Assembly: GCA_947493455.1 (NCBI GenBank)
Contig: CANLRB010000003.1
Coordinates: 248,001-312,000, forward strand
Direction: 5' to 3'
Source: an uncultured Pseudoalteromonas sp.
Lineage (GTDB): Bacteria > Pseudomonadota > Gammaproteobacteria > Enterobacterales > Alteromonadaceae
Length of the DNA: 64,000 nucleotides
The notes below the pieces were generated by a model that was given only the letters and a program-made list of their open reading frames with translations, was not told the DNA's origin and searched no databases. Made by a program: the position numbers and the translations under genes. Shown here in pieces: positions 1-8,745 of this stretch. Every line of letters starts with the position of its first letter. The first letter of the stretch is position 1.

Positions 1-508
1 TCGGTTTATTTGGGTCAAGATTTAATTTAACGAGATCAATCCCCATTTCTTCGTTATTAAAGAGGGGATCGAGTTTAGAATAACCAACTTGAACAAACTC
101 GTCATTAGGGTATAGTTTTTTAATATTTTTTAAACGCAGTTCACCTTCCATAAAGCGCACTGTCATTGGCGTTTTAGATTTATGATAATAACTCGGTTTT
201 GGCCCTATACCATGACCAAGTTGAGCAGTTTTGCTTACTTTGTGTACTTCATCGAGATATGAGAATGCGTTACCAAAAAATACCCAATGAGGTTTTTCTT
301 TGACATAAAGCTGCGCCGCTTCTTGCTCATTACTAACCCATTGGTAGTCAATTTCGATCGATTTGAAAAGTGAGTCGAAAACGTCAACATTATTTTTATT
401 TTTGTAACAGACGAATTTAACGTGGTGGCCATTTTCAAGAAGCTTTTTACATATAGGTAGATATTGTGGAATGTAATACACATTCACGGTGTCAAATAAG
501 ACTTTCAT
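1..508 (-). CDS. CDP-glycerol glycerophosphotransferase-like protein (partial, N-terminal part)
   Basis: A frame starting with ATG at the complement of 508 stays open for 169 codons to the window edge, so only the N-terminal part is present. An AGGAG ribosome site lies a few bases upstream. Residues 98-104 (LGHGIGP) and 139-149 (VQVGYSKLDPL) resemble the acceptor-side motifs of the teichoic-acid-type CDP-glycerol glycerophosphotransferases (TagB/TagF, PF04464), which transfer glycerol phosphate or ribitol phosphate onto a growing surface polymer. The C-terminal nucleotide-binding half lies outside the window. A second family member at 1498-2511 and two TagD-like cytidylyltransferases follow, which supports a polyol-phosphate polymer locus. 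The exact substrate cannot be read from the sequence. Confidence 0.75.
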   Translation of the reverse strand, partial: MKVLFDTVNVYYIPQYLPICKKLLENGHHVKFVCYKNKNNVDVFDSLFKSIEIDYQWVSNEQEAAQLYVKEKPHWVFFGNAFSYLDEVHKVSKTAQLGHGIGPKPSYYHKSKTPMTVRFMEGELRLKNIKKLYPNDEFVQVGYSKLDPLFNNEEMGIDLVKLNLDPNKP

Positions 509-618
509 TTATGCTCCTACTACTGATTTTGCTTTTTGATTTATTTTACCAATCTATTGTATAGACGCATACTCTGTTATTGAATAAAATCAACTTAGTT
601 TTATAGATTGAGAGCCCT

Positions 619-1467
619 ATGCCGTATCCAACGCTAACGAAATTTGATTATCCAAATAGCTTAATAAAAACTTATCAACATTGGCACCTTTTATTGCGGC
701 CAGGCCAAGTGACGCTTGGTTCATTAGTTCTTGTGTGTAAAGAAGACGTGCACGCCTATGCTAAGGTGTCGACCGAAGCAATGGCTGAAAAACAAAGAAT
801 TGTTAGCGATATTGAATCGGTGCTTAAAAGTCGCTTTGATTACAGTAAAATAAATTACTTAATGCTGATGATGGTCGATCCAGCTGTTCATTTTCATATT
901 ATTCCGCGTTACGAGTTTCCTGTCGTTTTTTGTGATAAAGAGTTTCATGATACTGACTATCCTAAGCCACCTAATTTGGCATCGAGCATCGAGCTTGAGA
1001 GCGTTTATAAGGCGGAGCTGTTAGCTACTTTGAAATCAGATTTTGCGTCTTTAAATGAGTCTGCTGCAGCGACAAATAAAAAATATGGCCGTGTTTACAC
1101 ATCAGGATGTTTTGATATATTTCACCAAGGTCACCTGAATATTTTAAAGAAAACAAAAGAGCTTTGTGACTATTTAATCGTCGGTGTATCGACAGATGAG
1201 CTTATCATCAAAGCGAAGGGAAGGCCGCCTGTTATTCCTTTTGAAGAGCGTATTTCTATTTTAGAGGCTAATAAATACGTTGATGAAGTGATCCCGCAAA
1301 TCGATAAAGACAAACAAAAGGTTGTTGATACCTACAATATCGATGCAATTTCGGTGGGCTCAGACTGGAAAGGGAAGTATCCGCCTGTTACGTGTGACAT
1401 GATCTACTTTGATTACACGCCGAATGTCAGTTCGACACTACTAAAACAGAAATTAGACTTAAGTTAA
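619..1467 (+). CDS. HIT-like domain fused to TagD-type cytidylyltransferase
   Basis: This 282-residue protein has two parts. Residues 1-140 look like a HIT-superfamily domain, with H91-F-H93-I-I-P-R in place of the full HxHxH triad. Residues 157-282 are a glycerol-3-phosphate cytidylyltransferase domain: GCFDIFHQGH at 163-172 with the canonical HxGH nucleotide site, VGVSTDEL, PFEERI, GSDWKGKYP, and a C-terminal SSTLLKQ resembling the ISTT loop. The second domain should form CDP-glycerol or a similar CDP-alditol from CTP. HIT proteins hydrolyse or transfer nucleotides, so the first domain could act on the same nucleotide, but this is inference. A normal TagD is about 130 residues, so the N-terminal half is an addition. 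A terminator follows directly. Confidence 0.8.
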   Translation: MPYPTLTKFDYPNSLIKTYQHWHLLLRPGQVTLGSLVLVCKEDVHAYAKVSTEAMAEKQRIVSDIESVLKSRFDYSKINYLMLMMVDPAVHFHIIPRYEFPVVFCDKEFHDTDYPKPPNLASSIELESVYKAELLATLKSDFASLNESAAATNKKYGRVYTSGCFDIFHQGHLNILKKTKELCDYLIVGVSTDELIIKAKGRPPVIPFEERISILEANKYVDEVIPQIDKDKQKVVDTYNIDAISVGSDWKGKYPPVTCDMIYFDYTPNVSSTLLKQKLDLS

Positions 1468-1473
1468 TAAACT

Positions 1474-1499
1474 GGGTGAAGCAACTTCACCCTTGTTTT
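1474..1499 (+). terminator. intrinsic terminator after the HIT-cytidylyltransferase gene
   Basis: The stem GGGTGAAG/CTTCACCC (1474-1481 with 1485-1492) has a CAA loop and is followed by TTGTTTT. It lies between two convergent genes. On the minus strand the T-tract is weak, so it mainly serves the plus-strand gene. Confidence 0.7.
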
Positions 1500-2511
1500 A
1501 ACTCAATTTCATATAATTGAGCTTTTTTCGTATCTTATACTTACGAATTAAGTTAAGCGGTTTTCGTTTTTCGCCTTGCTGTATTTTATTTTCAGTTGCG
1601 TCTAAAACACGCAGTGTGCTTTTCCCATCCTGATACGGGTGCGTCTGATTTATGTAATCTTGGATCCTTGTTTTATGCTCATCTGATATGTTTATGGCCT
1701 CATCGATGGCATTGGCAAGTTCGTCCGGTTTGGTAATGTCAATAAGCGCAGGTTGTGGCGCTACATTATTAAAGGTGATGACAGGCTTACCCATTAATAG
1801 ACTTTCATCAACGGCACTCGAGGTGTCAGAGATAACAACATCTGCTTGTTGAATTAGTGGGATCAAATTATCAGAACGACTAATCGTTAAATATTCGCTG
1901 TCTATTGATTCATATAGCGCCATCCAATTTGTTTGTGTTTTTGGATGAAATTTAATGTTAAATTGGTACTTACCCGTGTCACACAATAACTTTATTTGTT
2001 GGTGCAAGGCTTCAAGCGAAGAGAGGCTCGGCGAGAAGGTAGGTGCATACAAAATGGTTGGTTTTTCGTTTTTCTTGAATTGATAATTAAAGTAAGGGTC
2101 TAACTTTAACCAACCGGTTTCTACCACGTCAAAGTATTTGTGCTTTTTCGCCAATTGCTTAAACGGTTCGGTCGTCATCGGGCCAAATGTACAATAGAGG
2201 TCAAAAAATCCTCTAATTGCAAAGTGCCCCTTTTTTTTATACTCAAGACCATGAAAAACTTGAACTTTTATACCAGGAAAAAAGTCAGGAACAATATTTC
2301 CAGGAACAAATACCGCACGCGGATTAAATGCTTTAACTTGCGCTACGCTTGCTAAAAGCACTTCGTTTTCAGTTAAGCTCGTTGGATCCACTTCACTGCC
2401 GTTTAAAAACCAAGCTACCTTGTCGCCACGACGCCAGATTTCTTCTTGTAACGGACGCAGTATCGCAAAGCTATAGGGTTGCATAACAAAAAAGAGATAG
2501 TGTTTAGCCAT
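1498..2511 (-). CDS. CDP-glycerol glycerophosphotransferase family protein
   Basis: This complete 337-residue protein is of the PF04464 type. An N-terminal Rossmann-like half holds VFHGLEYKKKGH, with the family's HG motif. The C-terminal half holds ILYAPTFSP, the FHPK motif and SDTSSAVDESLLMGKPVI, which form the CDP-polyol binding site in TagF-type enzymes. It lacks a signal peptide and ends in a basic tail (RKYKIRKKLNYMKLS) that could attach it to the inner face of the membrane, as in other TagB/TagF proteins. It is transcribed away from the cytidylyltransferase at 2748, with about 240 bp of shared upstream DNA. Transfer of glycerol phosphate or another alditol phosphate to a capsule, O-antigen or similar polymer is likely. 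The true substrate is unknown. Confidence 0.8.
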   Translation of the reverse strand: MAKHYLFFVMQPYSFAILRPLQEEIWRRGDKVAWFLNGSEVDPTSLTENEVLLASVAQVKAFNPRAVFVPGNIVPDFFPGIKVQVFHGLEYKKKGHFAIRGFFDLYCTFGPMTTEPFKQLAKKHKYFDVVETGWLKLDPYFNYQFKKNEKPTILYAPTFSPSLSSLEALHQQIKLLCDTGKYQFNIKFHPKTQTNWMALYESIDSEYLTISRSDNLIPLIQQADVVISDTSSAVDESLLMGKPVITFNNVAPQPALIDITKPDELANAIDEAINISDEHKTRIQDYINQTHPYQDGKSTLRVLDATENKIQQGEKRKPLNLIRKYKIRKKLNYMKLS

Positions 2512-2747
2512 ATGTTTTTAAACGTGTATCAGTTGATTTATCGACATTTATTTTTAACATAAAACAGCCTTAATAGCTCTACTTTTTATTTGTTATTGAT
2601 TCCGAATGGCAATACTCATCGCTTGTTCATATTGGTTTAAACAATTGAACTGATGCTTAAATATTTTTGTAATTTATCTTTAATGATAATGTAATTATTA
2701 GCATACGTGTTAGCATAACAACTAAGTCATATAAGTTAGAGTTATCT

Positions 2748-3194
2748 ATGAAAACAGTTGTATATGTTTCGGGCACGTTTGATTTGTTCCACCGAAATCA
2801 TCTAAAAATGATCGAGTATGGGCGAGGATTAGGTGAAACCTTGATTGTTGGGGTGAGTACCGATGAACTCGTGTGCACTTATAAAAAGCCTCCGGCAATT
2901 CCATTTGAAGAGCGTATTGCGATTGTTAAAGCGCTGCGAGACCCAGACGTTGTGATCCCTCAGCGGTCTCTTGAACACACAGAACGAGTAAAAGATCTAA
3001 ATATAGATATATTTGTTGTTGGTGACGACTGGCGTGGTAAATATGATTACCTTCGTGACTTAGGTGTTAAAGTGTTTTATTTTCCATACGGAGAAGGCGT
3101 CAGTACGTCAAATTTAAAAAAGCAAATTTACAATCAATATCAAACGTTAAAAGACACTGCGGATAAACATGAAAACCCAGACATCGTTAAATAA
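2748..3194 (+). CDS. TagD-like glycerol-3-phosphate (polyol-phosphate) cytidylyltransferase
   Basis: This 148-residue single-domain nucleotidyltransferase is the usual length for TagD. It carries SGTFDLFHRNH (8-18), VGVSTDEL, PFEERIAIVKAL, VVGDDWRGKYD and GEGVSTSNLKKQ (the ISTT-like loop). The nucleotide-binding HxGH motif reads HRNH here, with Asn in the Gly position, unlike the HQGH of the paralogue at 619. The likely reaction is CTP plus a polyol phosphate giving CDP-polyol and pyrophosphate in the cytoplasm. It overlaps the next gene by 26 bases, so the two are probably co-translated. Because of the altered motif, the substrate may not be glycerol 3-phosphate. Confidence 0.8.
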   Translation: MKTVVYVSGTFDLFHRNHLKMIEYGRGLGETLIVGVSTDELVCTYKKPPAIPFEERIAIVKALRDPDVVIPQRSLEHTERVKDLNIDIFVVGDDWRGKYDYLRDLGVKVFYFPYGEGVSTSNLKKQIYNQYQTLKDTADKHENPDIVK

Positions 3195-3795
3195 GCCAAA
3201 AATTCTCATTACTGGTGGCGCAGGTGATTGGGCAGTGAGTTTTGCTGAGCAATATAAAAACGAATTTGAATTCTTTCTTCCAAATCGACGTGAATTAGAT
3301 GTAACAGACGAACAATTAATTCAAGCATACTTTTACGATAAGTCGTTTGATATTGTCATTAACAATGCAGGCAGCATCCATCCTAAACGTATTTTAGAGT
3401 CGAGCAGTGAAAAATGGATTAATGACATTAACGTTAATTTAATCGGTACATACTTGATTTGTAAACATGCATTAACCGTAAATCCGACAGCAAAAATATT
3501 AAACGTATCGTCGACCGCAGGCTTTAATGCTTATGCAGATTGGTCGTCTTACTGCGCGTCAAAGGCTGGAGTTATTACCCTTTCGAAAAGTCTCGCTGCG
3601 GATAACTTTGATGTGGTTTGCTTGTGTCCTGGTGCAATTTTAACAAAGTTTAGAGACTATTTTGATTTACCAAATGATAATGCGATGACGTGTGAGCATT
3701 TTTCATCTTACGTAAAACAAGTTATCGATGGGCAATTTAGGGCTGGCGATGTACTCTTTATACGTAAAAATGATTTTGTATTAAATCCTAAATAA
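3169..3795 (+). CDS. short-chain dehydrogenase/reductase (SDR)
   Basis: This 208-residue classical-type SDR is shorter than the usual 250. The cofactor motif is TGGAGDW (15-21), NNAG is at 65-68, the catalytic Ser lies in NVSSTAG (112-118), and the active-site pair is Y128-x3-K132 (YCASK). The start overlaps the cytidylyltransferase frame by 26 bases, which implies a functional pair. In Haemophilus influenzae Bcs1 an SDR domain reduces ribulose 5-phosphate and a cytidylyltransferase domain activates the resulting ribitol phosphate. By analogy, this pair could make a CDP-alditol from a ketose phosphate. That function is inference; only the SDR fold and active site are visible. Confidence 0.8.
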   Translation: MKTQTSLNKPKILITGGAGDWAVSFAEQYKNEFEFFLPNRRELDVTDEQLIQAYFYDKSFDIVINNAGSIHPKRILESSSEKWINDINVNLIGTYLICKHALTVNPTAKILNVSSTAGFNAYADWSSYCASKAGVITLSKSLAADNFDVVCLCPGAILTKFRDYFDLPNDNAMTCEHFSSYVKQVIDGQFRAGDVLFIRKNDFVLNPK

Positions 3796-3818
3796 TAACA
3801 TTAATTTTTAGTTGCTAC

Positions 3819-3848
3819 TTGAATTGAATCTGACACCGGTGTCATAAT
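3819..3848 (+). promoter_or_regulatory. glk promoter with LacI-type operator
   Basis: A perfect 14-bp palindrome TGACACCGGTGTCA lies at 3831-3844. It sits between a possible -35 (TTGAAT, 3819-3824) and -10 (CATAAT, 3843-3848), where a repressor would block RNA polymerase. The same 14-mer occurs twice upstream of edd. The LacI-family gene at 4862 is the obvious candidate regulator. Confidence 0.75.
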
Positions 3849-3894
3849 GCGTTGCTAAATAACAGTGTTCAGATTCAATTCAAGGAAATTGTAA

Positions 3895-4860
3895 GTGGTA
3901 AGTGATAACTCAATTATCGTTGCGGATATTGGCGGTACCAATGCTCGATTTGCAATCGCAGCTATTGTTAATGGCGAAATCGAATTAAGTTTTAAACATA
4001 CATTTCCGAGTCGTCATTACGCGAGTTTTGAACTCGTACTTAAGCACTATATTTCTCATTTACCATCGTGTCCAAATTCAATATCGGTTGCAATCGCAGG
4101 GCCGATTGATTCGGATACCGTAACACTGACCAATCTAGACTGGTCCTTTTCAGCGCAGCGTTTACGTAATGAATTTAACTTTGTTCACTGTAAACTCATC
4201 AATGATTTTGCAGCATTTGCCAAAGCCGCTCCATTTATAAACATAGAAAATAATTACGTTATCAAGCAACAAAAAGCGAAACAGGGTAATTTACTCGTAC
4301 TTGGTGCTGGCACCGGTTTTGGCGTTGCAAGCCTTAACTGTGAAGGTCGGCACAATCGAGTAATCAGTAGTGAAGCCGGGCATATGTTACTGGCACCCAG
4401 AAACAACTATGAACAAGCGCTTGTTAATGAATTAAGTGCAATGACAGATCACGTTTCAATCGAATCTGTGTTATCTGGTAACGGCTTGGAGCGTTTATAT
4501 TTGTGTATTGCGAACTTAGAGCAGGTTCACACCTTGCCGCTTAGCGCAGCTCAGATTACTGATTCAGCGCTTGAAGGGGACGAATTGTGCATCAAAACGA
4601 TCGAGCAATTTTTAACTTGGTTGGCAAGTGTTTGCGGCGATTTGGCACTTGCTTTTAAGACGCAAGGCGGTGTTTATATTGGTGGTGGTATTGTTCCGAG
4701 GTTAAAGCAATTTATTGATAATTCAAAATTTTGTGAGGTATTTACCGAGAAAGGTAAAATGAAACGCTTACTTTTACCTGTTTCGATTACGCTAATTACG
4801 CAAGCTGACGTCGCGTTTTTAGGCGCCGCACAATACCATATAGAAGATACTGGGGAGTAA
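3895..4860 (+). CDS. glk: glucokinase
   Basis: This 321-residue protein of the E. coli Glk type phosphorylates free glucose with ATP to glucose 6-phosphate in the cytoplasm. The phosphate-binding loop is ADIGGTNARFA (10-20), the catalytic base is D104 in LINDFAAFAKA, and an adenosine-loop motif LGAGTGFG follows. A GTG start is preceded by AAGGAA. The gene lies directly upstream of a LacI regulator (one-base gap), and a LacI-type operator sits in its promoter. With edd-eda-gap downstream, it forms the entry to an Entner-Doudoroff route for glucose that was taken up without phosphorylation. Confidence 0.93.
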   Translation: MVSDNSIIVADIGGTNARFAIAAIVNGEIELSFKHTFPSRHYASFELVLKHYISHLPSCPNSISVAIAGPIDSDTVTLTNLDWSFSAQRLRNEFNFVHCKLINDFAAFAKAAPFINIENNYVIKQQKAKQGNLLVLGAGTGFGVASLNCEGRHNRVISSEAGHMLLAPRNNYEQALVNELSAMTDHVSIESVLSGNGLERLYLCIANLEQVHTLPLSAAQITDSALEGDELCIKTIEQFLTWLASVCGDLALAFKTQGGVYIGGGIVPRLKQFIDNSKFCEVFTEKGKMKRLLLPVSITLITQADVAFLGAAQYHIEDTGE

Positions 4861-4861
4861 C

Positions 4862-5881
4862 ATGGAAAAGGTAACGATTAACAGTGTCGCAAAATACGCC
4901 GGTGTGTCAAAAAAAACTGTTTCGCGAGTGTTAAATAATGAGCCTAATGTCTCTCCCGCGACGCGTGAAAAAGTTGAAGCAGCATTTAAAGAGCTAGACT
5001 ATCGCCCAAATCCAATCGCGAGAGGGCTGGCACATAACCGAAGTTTCATTATTGGATGTTTATACGATAATCCATCTAAAAGTTATATCACACGCGTACA
5101 AAGTGGTGCGCTTGAGGCGTGCCAAAAATATAATTACAATTTGTTGATTCACCCTTGTGAACTGCGTGGCGAAGAGCTAATCGATAATGTAGCGTCATTG
5201 TTAAGTACCTCTCGTCTCGATGGCATCGTACTCACTCCGCCTTTTTCAGACCAACCTGAACTGGTTGCTTTTTTAAAGCAAAAGCAAATTCCTTATGCAC
5301 GTGTTGCGCCTGTCACTTTGGACGATGAATCTATTTCAATACGTAGTAACGATACGCAAGCTGCATATCAAATTACCAACTTGCTGCTTGAGTTAGGCCA
5401 TAAGCGTATTGCATTTATTAAGGGACATCCAGACCACAGCGTAACAGAAGCTCGTTTTGCCGGTTATAAGCAGGCATTAAAAGAGCATCAAATAGATGTC
5501 GACCTAGAAATCGTTGCCGAAGGTAACTTTAGTTATCATTCAGGCGAAGACAGTGCTCGACGAATACTCAATCATGCAAAGCCACCATCAGCTGTATTTG
5601 CGTCAAATGACTATATGGCTGCTGCGGTACTAAAAGTTGCTTCTCAACTCTCAATTAGCGTACCTGAACAGCTATCTATCGTGGGTTTTGATAATGCGCC
5701 GATAGCACGCCATATTTGGCCAGGCCTTACCACAATCGCGCAACCTGTAGAAGAAATGACTTATACCGCGGTGAGTAAACTCGTGGAGAAAATAAATACA
5801 TCCGATATCGATATTTACTATGAAACCTTTCCTGGTAAGTTGATAACGCGTGAATCAACCGCTGCATTAAAAACTAAGTAA
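4862..5881 (+). CDS. LacI-family transcriptional regulator of glucose catabolism
   Basis: This 339-residue protein has an N-terminal LacI helix-turn-helix (TINSVAKYAGVSKKTVSRVL, residues 5-24), a hinge helix around RPNPIARGLAHNRS, and a periplasmic-binding-protein-like effector domain ending near residue 335. It starts two bases after the glk stop, so the two are co-transcribed and probably autoregulated through the palindrome at 3831. Two identical palindromes in front of edd suggest that it controls edd-eda-gap as well. The effector could be glucose, glucose 6-phosphate or KDPG; the sequence does not show which. No transporter gene is adjacent. Confidence 0.88.
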   Translation: MEKVTINSVAKYAGVSKKTVSRVLNNEPNVSPATREKVEAAFKELDYRPNPIARGLAHNRSFIIGCLYDNPSKSYITRVQSGALEACQKYNYNLLIHPCELRGEELIDNVASLLSTSRLDGIVLTPPFSDQPELVAFLKQKQIPYARVAPVTLDDESISIRSNDTQAAYQITNLLLELGHKRIAFIKGHPDHSVTEARFAGYKQALKEHQIDVDLEIVAEGNFSYHSGEDSARRILNHAKPPSAVFASNDYMAAAVLKVASQLSISVPEQLSIVGFDNAPIARHIWPGLTTIAQPVEEMTYTAVSKLVEKINTSDIDIYYETFPGKLITRESTAALKTK

Positions 5882-5903
5882 ACCCTATATTCCAACTTCC
5901 TTA

Positions 5904-5934
5904 AGTACAAGGGCTACGCCCTTGTACTGTTGTT
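5904..5934 (+). terminator. terminator-like hairpin after the LacI-family gene
   Basis: A perfect 11-bp stem, AGTACAAGGGC with GCCCTTGTACT, is joined by a 3-base loop (TAC) and followed by GTTGTTT. The T-tract is imperfect, so termination may be partial. It separates the glk operon from the edd control region. Confidence 0.6.
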
Positions 5935-6054
5935 TCAGCTCCATTAAACCGCGATTTATTAATAATTTTGACGTTTTTTCGTCATTAATCACCAACACAT
6001 TGTCGATTAAGATTTGCAATGAAGATTAAATTTATCCCAATTTAAAAATTTATG

Positions 6055-6102
6055 TTGACACCGGTGTCATGGTTCTGGCTTAATAATGTGACACCGGTGT
6101 CA
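6055..6102 (+). promoter_or_regulatory. edd promoter with two LacI-type operators
   Basis: Two perfect copies of TGACACCGGTGTCA lie at 6056-6069 and 6089-6102. They start 33 bp apart, about three helical turns, so dimers would sit on the same face. The first overlaps a TTGACA (6055-6060) that could be the -35. AT-rich DNA (TTAATAAT, about 6080-6087) just before the second copy could hold the -10. The arrangement favours cooperative repression. The distance to the edd start leaves a leader of roughly 130 bases. Confidence 0.75.
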
Positions 6103-6156
6103 TGGTGATTGTGAGAGACGCCATGATATCGGACGTTTGAACGGGTAGACAAAGAT

Positions 6157-6197
6157 GCTCGGTGCAATATCCAACAGGAGTCGTTGGTGTGCCGAGC
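6157..6197 (+). promoter_or_regulatory. edd leader hairpin with GGA-containing loop
   Basis: An outer stem pairs GCTCGG (6157-6162) with CCGAGC (6192-6197) and is extended by wobble and Watson-Crick pairs. An inner stem pairs CCAAC (6171-6175) with GTTGG (6183-6187). The apical loop is AGGAGTC, so ACAGGA resembles a CsrA/RsmA recognition site, with the GGA in the loop. CTTTT follows the outer stem, so weak attenuation is an alternative. It lies about 37 bases upstream of the edd start. The fold is visible by pairing; its function is inferred. Confidence 0.5.
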
Positions 6198-6233
6198 CTT
6201 TTATCCAAAATGTAAAAAATTAGAGCTATTACT

Positions 6234-8090
6234 ATGTTACATCCACGTATTCAAGAAGTTACAGAACGCGTAATCCGCCGCAGTAAAGATACCCGCGCCG
6301 CCTACCTCAATCGTATGGAGACGGCTAAATCAAAAACTCGAGTACGTGCAGGGCTTGGCTGTGGCAACTTAGCACACGTAATGGCAGCATGCTCTAGCTC
6401 CGAAAAAGATTTATTAAAGCAAGATGAGCAACCTAATCTTGCGATTATCAATTCATACAACGATATGTTGTCGGCCCATGTGCCATATAAAGAATATCCA
6501 GATTTAATTAAACAAATTGCGTCAAAACGCAACGCGACCGTACAAGTGGCAGGCGGCGTACCAGCTATGTGTGATGGCGTCACTCAGGGGCGCGATGGTA
6601 TGGAGTTGTCATTGTTTTCTCGCGATGTAATTGCAATGTCGACGGCAATATCGTTGTCACACGATGTATTTGACGGTGTGTTCTGTTTAGGGGTTTGTGA
6701 CAAAATTGTACCAGGACTATTGATTGGCGCTTTGTCATTTGGCCATTTGCCAATTTACTTTTTACCTGCTGGCCCAATGCCGTCAGGAATTCCTAATAAA
6801 GAAAAAGCGCGCGTACGTCAAAAATTCGCTCAAGGCTTAATTGAACGAGAAGAGTTACTTGAGGCTGAAAGTGCCTCATACCACAGCGCCGGTACTTGTA
6901 CTTTTTACGGCACCGCTAATAGTAATCAAATGTTGATGGAAATTATGGGTTTACATTTACCTGGAAGTTCGTTTGTTAACCCATACACTGAATTAAGAGA
7001 CGGCTTAACGGCAAGCGCAGTTAATACGATGCTCGATCACCTAATAGATGAAAAGCCAAGTAATTGTCTGGCCGACATCGTTTCAGAAAAAACGATTATT
7101 AACGGATTGATTGGACTGCTTGCAACAGGTGGATCGACAAACCATGCAATTCATATTATTGCGATGGCAAAAGCGGCGGGCATCAATCTTACTTGGAAAG
7201 ACATGGCTGACTTGTCAGAAGTCGTTCCGTTAATGACACGTATTTATCCAAATGGCTCTGCTGATGTAAATCATTTTCAAGCTGCGGGCGGCATGAGTCT
7301 GCTTATTCGCGAGTTACTTGATGCAGGTTATTTACATCGCGATGTAAAAACGATCGTCGGTGATTCATTAAGTGATTATGCAAAAGAGCCGCGTTTAGAC
7401 GTTAATCCAAACCTCATTGCATCTACTGCAACCGGCCCGAGCAAAGTGAAGTGGGTACCGTGCCCAGAAAACTCGTTAGATGAGGACGTTTTGCGTCCTG
7501 CTACTAACCCGTTTAATGCGCAAGGTGGTTTACAGTTATTGACGGGTAATTTAGGTCATGCGGTTATTAAAGTATCGGCAGTTGCCGAACAGCATCAGGT
7601 AGTAAGTGCTCCGGCGAAAATATTTAACTCACAAGTGGGCCTACAACAAGCCTTTGCAAATGGTGAGCTTGAAACAGACTTCATTGCTGTCATTAAGGAA
7701 CAGGGGCCAAAGGCAAAAGGCATGCCAGAGTTGCATAAGTTAACGCCAATTATGGCATCTCAACAAGATAAAGGATTTAAGGTTGCAATCGTAACCGACG
7801 GTCGAATGTCTGGCGCGTCCGGTAAAGTACCAGCTGCTATTCACCTTGCTCCAGAAGCCGTTGAAGGTGGATTAATCGCAAAAATTCAAGAGGGTGATTT
7901 AGTGACTTTAGATGCACCGGCAGGTGTACTTAAAGTGCATGTTTCAGATGAGGAACTTGCAGGCCGTACCCATGAAGTGAGTGAACAAACAATGACTTTC
8001 GGTACCGGAAGAGAGCTTTTTGAAGGAATCCGTCAAACAGTAAGCAGTGCTGATTTAGGTGCGAGCGCATTTGGCGTTGTATACGAATAA
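6234..8090 (+). CDS. edd: phosphogluconate dehydratase
   Basis: This 618-residue protein is of the IlvD/Edd family, close to the usual Edd length of about 603. It converts 6-phosphogluconate to 2-keto-3-deoxy-6-phosphogluconate (KDPG) with a 4Fe-4S cluster. Likely cluster cysteines lie in [21 protein letters not shown] and [13 protein letters not shown]. The C-terminal barrel holds the conserved [18 protein letters not shown]. The ATG at 6234 has only a weak ribosome site. It is first in edd-eda-gap, controlled by two upstream palindromes and a structured leader. zwf, pgl and gntK are not in the window. Confidence 0.95.
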   Translation: MLHPRIQEVTERVIRRSKDTRAAYLNRMETAKSKTRVRAGLGCGNLAHVMAACSSSEKDLLKQDEQPNLAIINSYNDMLSAHVPYKEYPDLIKQIASKRNATVQVAGGVPAMCDGVTQGRDGMELSLFSRDVIAMSTAISLSHDVFDGVFCLGVCDKIVPGLLIGALSFGHLPIYFLPAGPMPSGIPNKEKARVRQKFAQGLIEREELLEAESASYHSAGTCTFYGTANSNQMLMEIMGLHLPGSSFVNPYTELRDGLTASAVNTMLDHLIDEKPSNCLADIVSEKTIINGLIGLLATGGSTNHAIHIIAMAKAAGINLTWKDMADLSEVVPLMTRIYPNGSADVNHFQAAGGMSLLIRELLDAGYLHRDVKTIVGDSLSDYAKEPRLDVNPNLIASTATGPSKVKWVPCPENSLDEDVLRPATNPFNAQGGLQLLTGNLGHAVIKVSAVAEQHQVVSAPAKIFNSQVGLQQAFANGELETDFIAVIKEQGPKAKGMPELHKLTPIMASQQDKGFKVAIVTDGRMSGASGKVPAAIHLAPEAVEGGLIAKIQEGDLVTLDAPAGVLKVHVSDEELAGRTHEVSEQTMTFGTGRELFEGIRQTVSSADLGASAFGVVYE

Positions 8091-8108
8091 GGTAAATTCG
8101 AGATAATT

Positions 8109-8726
8109 ATGACGATTGAAAAGATTTTGACGGCTGCACCGGTAGTGCCGGTCGTTGTTATTGATAAATTAGAAGATGCTGAGCCGCTTGCTAAAGCACT
8201 ATACAACGGTGGTCTTCGCGCACTTGAAGTAACTTTGCGCACACCGGTTGCTGCTGAGGCTGTTAAATTAATGAAAAAAGCGGTACCCGATGCATTTGTC
8301 GGAACGGGCACCGTGATAGACAAAGCGACGTTTAACGCGTCAATTGAGGCGGGTGCTGACTTTATGGTAAGCCCAGGTGTAAACGATGAGCTATTAGATT
8401 TAGCGAGCAATTGTGATACACCATTTTTGCCAGGGGCTGCTACTCCTTCTGAGGTGATGAATCTCGCGAGTAAAGGATTTTCATTTCTAAAGTTTTTTCC
8501 AGCAGAAGCCGCAGGTGGCGCACCAATGCTTAAATCGATAAACGGCCCACTGCCAAACGTAAAATTTTGTCCAACAGGGGGCATTAGTTTAGCAAGCGCT
8601 CCTAACTATTTATCACTACCTAATGTGGTGTGTGTTGGTGGCACGTGGATGCTTGATAAAACGCTTATTGCAAACAAAGGCTGGGCTGCTATTGAAGACT
8701 TAGCCCGTCAAGCAAGTAAATTATAA
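8109..8726 (+). CDS. eda: KHG/KDPG aldolase
   Basis: This 205-residue class I aldolase splits KDPG into pyruvate and glyceraldehyde 3-phosphate. The Schiff-base lysine is K128 in [14 protein letters not shown], and the catalytic Glu is E40 in [11 protein letters not shown]; both are standard for the family. It starts 18 bases after edd and is followed 19 bases later by gap, so the three should be one transcript. Length and motifs are typical and nothing unusual is seen. Confidence 0.95.
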   Translation: MTIEKILTAAPVVPVVVIDKLEDAEPLAKALYNGGLRALEVTLRTPVAAEAVKLMKKAVPDAFVGTGTVIDKATFNASIEAGADFMVSPGVNDELLDLASNCDTPFLPGAATPSEVMNLASKGFSFLKFFPAEAAGGAPMLKSINGPLPNVKFCPTGGISLASAPNYLSLPNVVCVGGTWMLDKTLIANKGWAAIEDLARQASKL

Positions 8727-8745
8727 AAGGTTAGGGGACTACAAG

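Noticed and set aside
235-483. Minus-strand open frame of 82 codons
   Set aside because: It lies in another frame of the CDP-glycerol transferase gene 1-508, whose product has clear family motifs; this frame does not.
8033-8584. 183-codon minus-strand frame opposite eda
   Set aside because: It is antisense to a complete eda with all catalytic residues, and its translation has no domain pattern.
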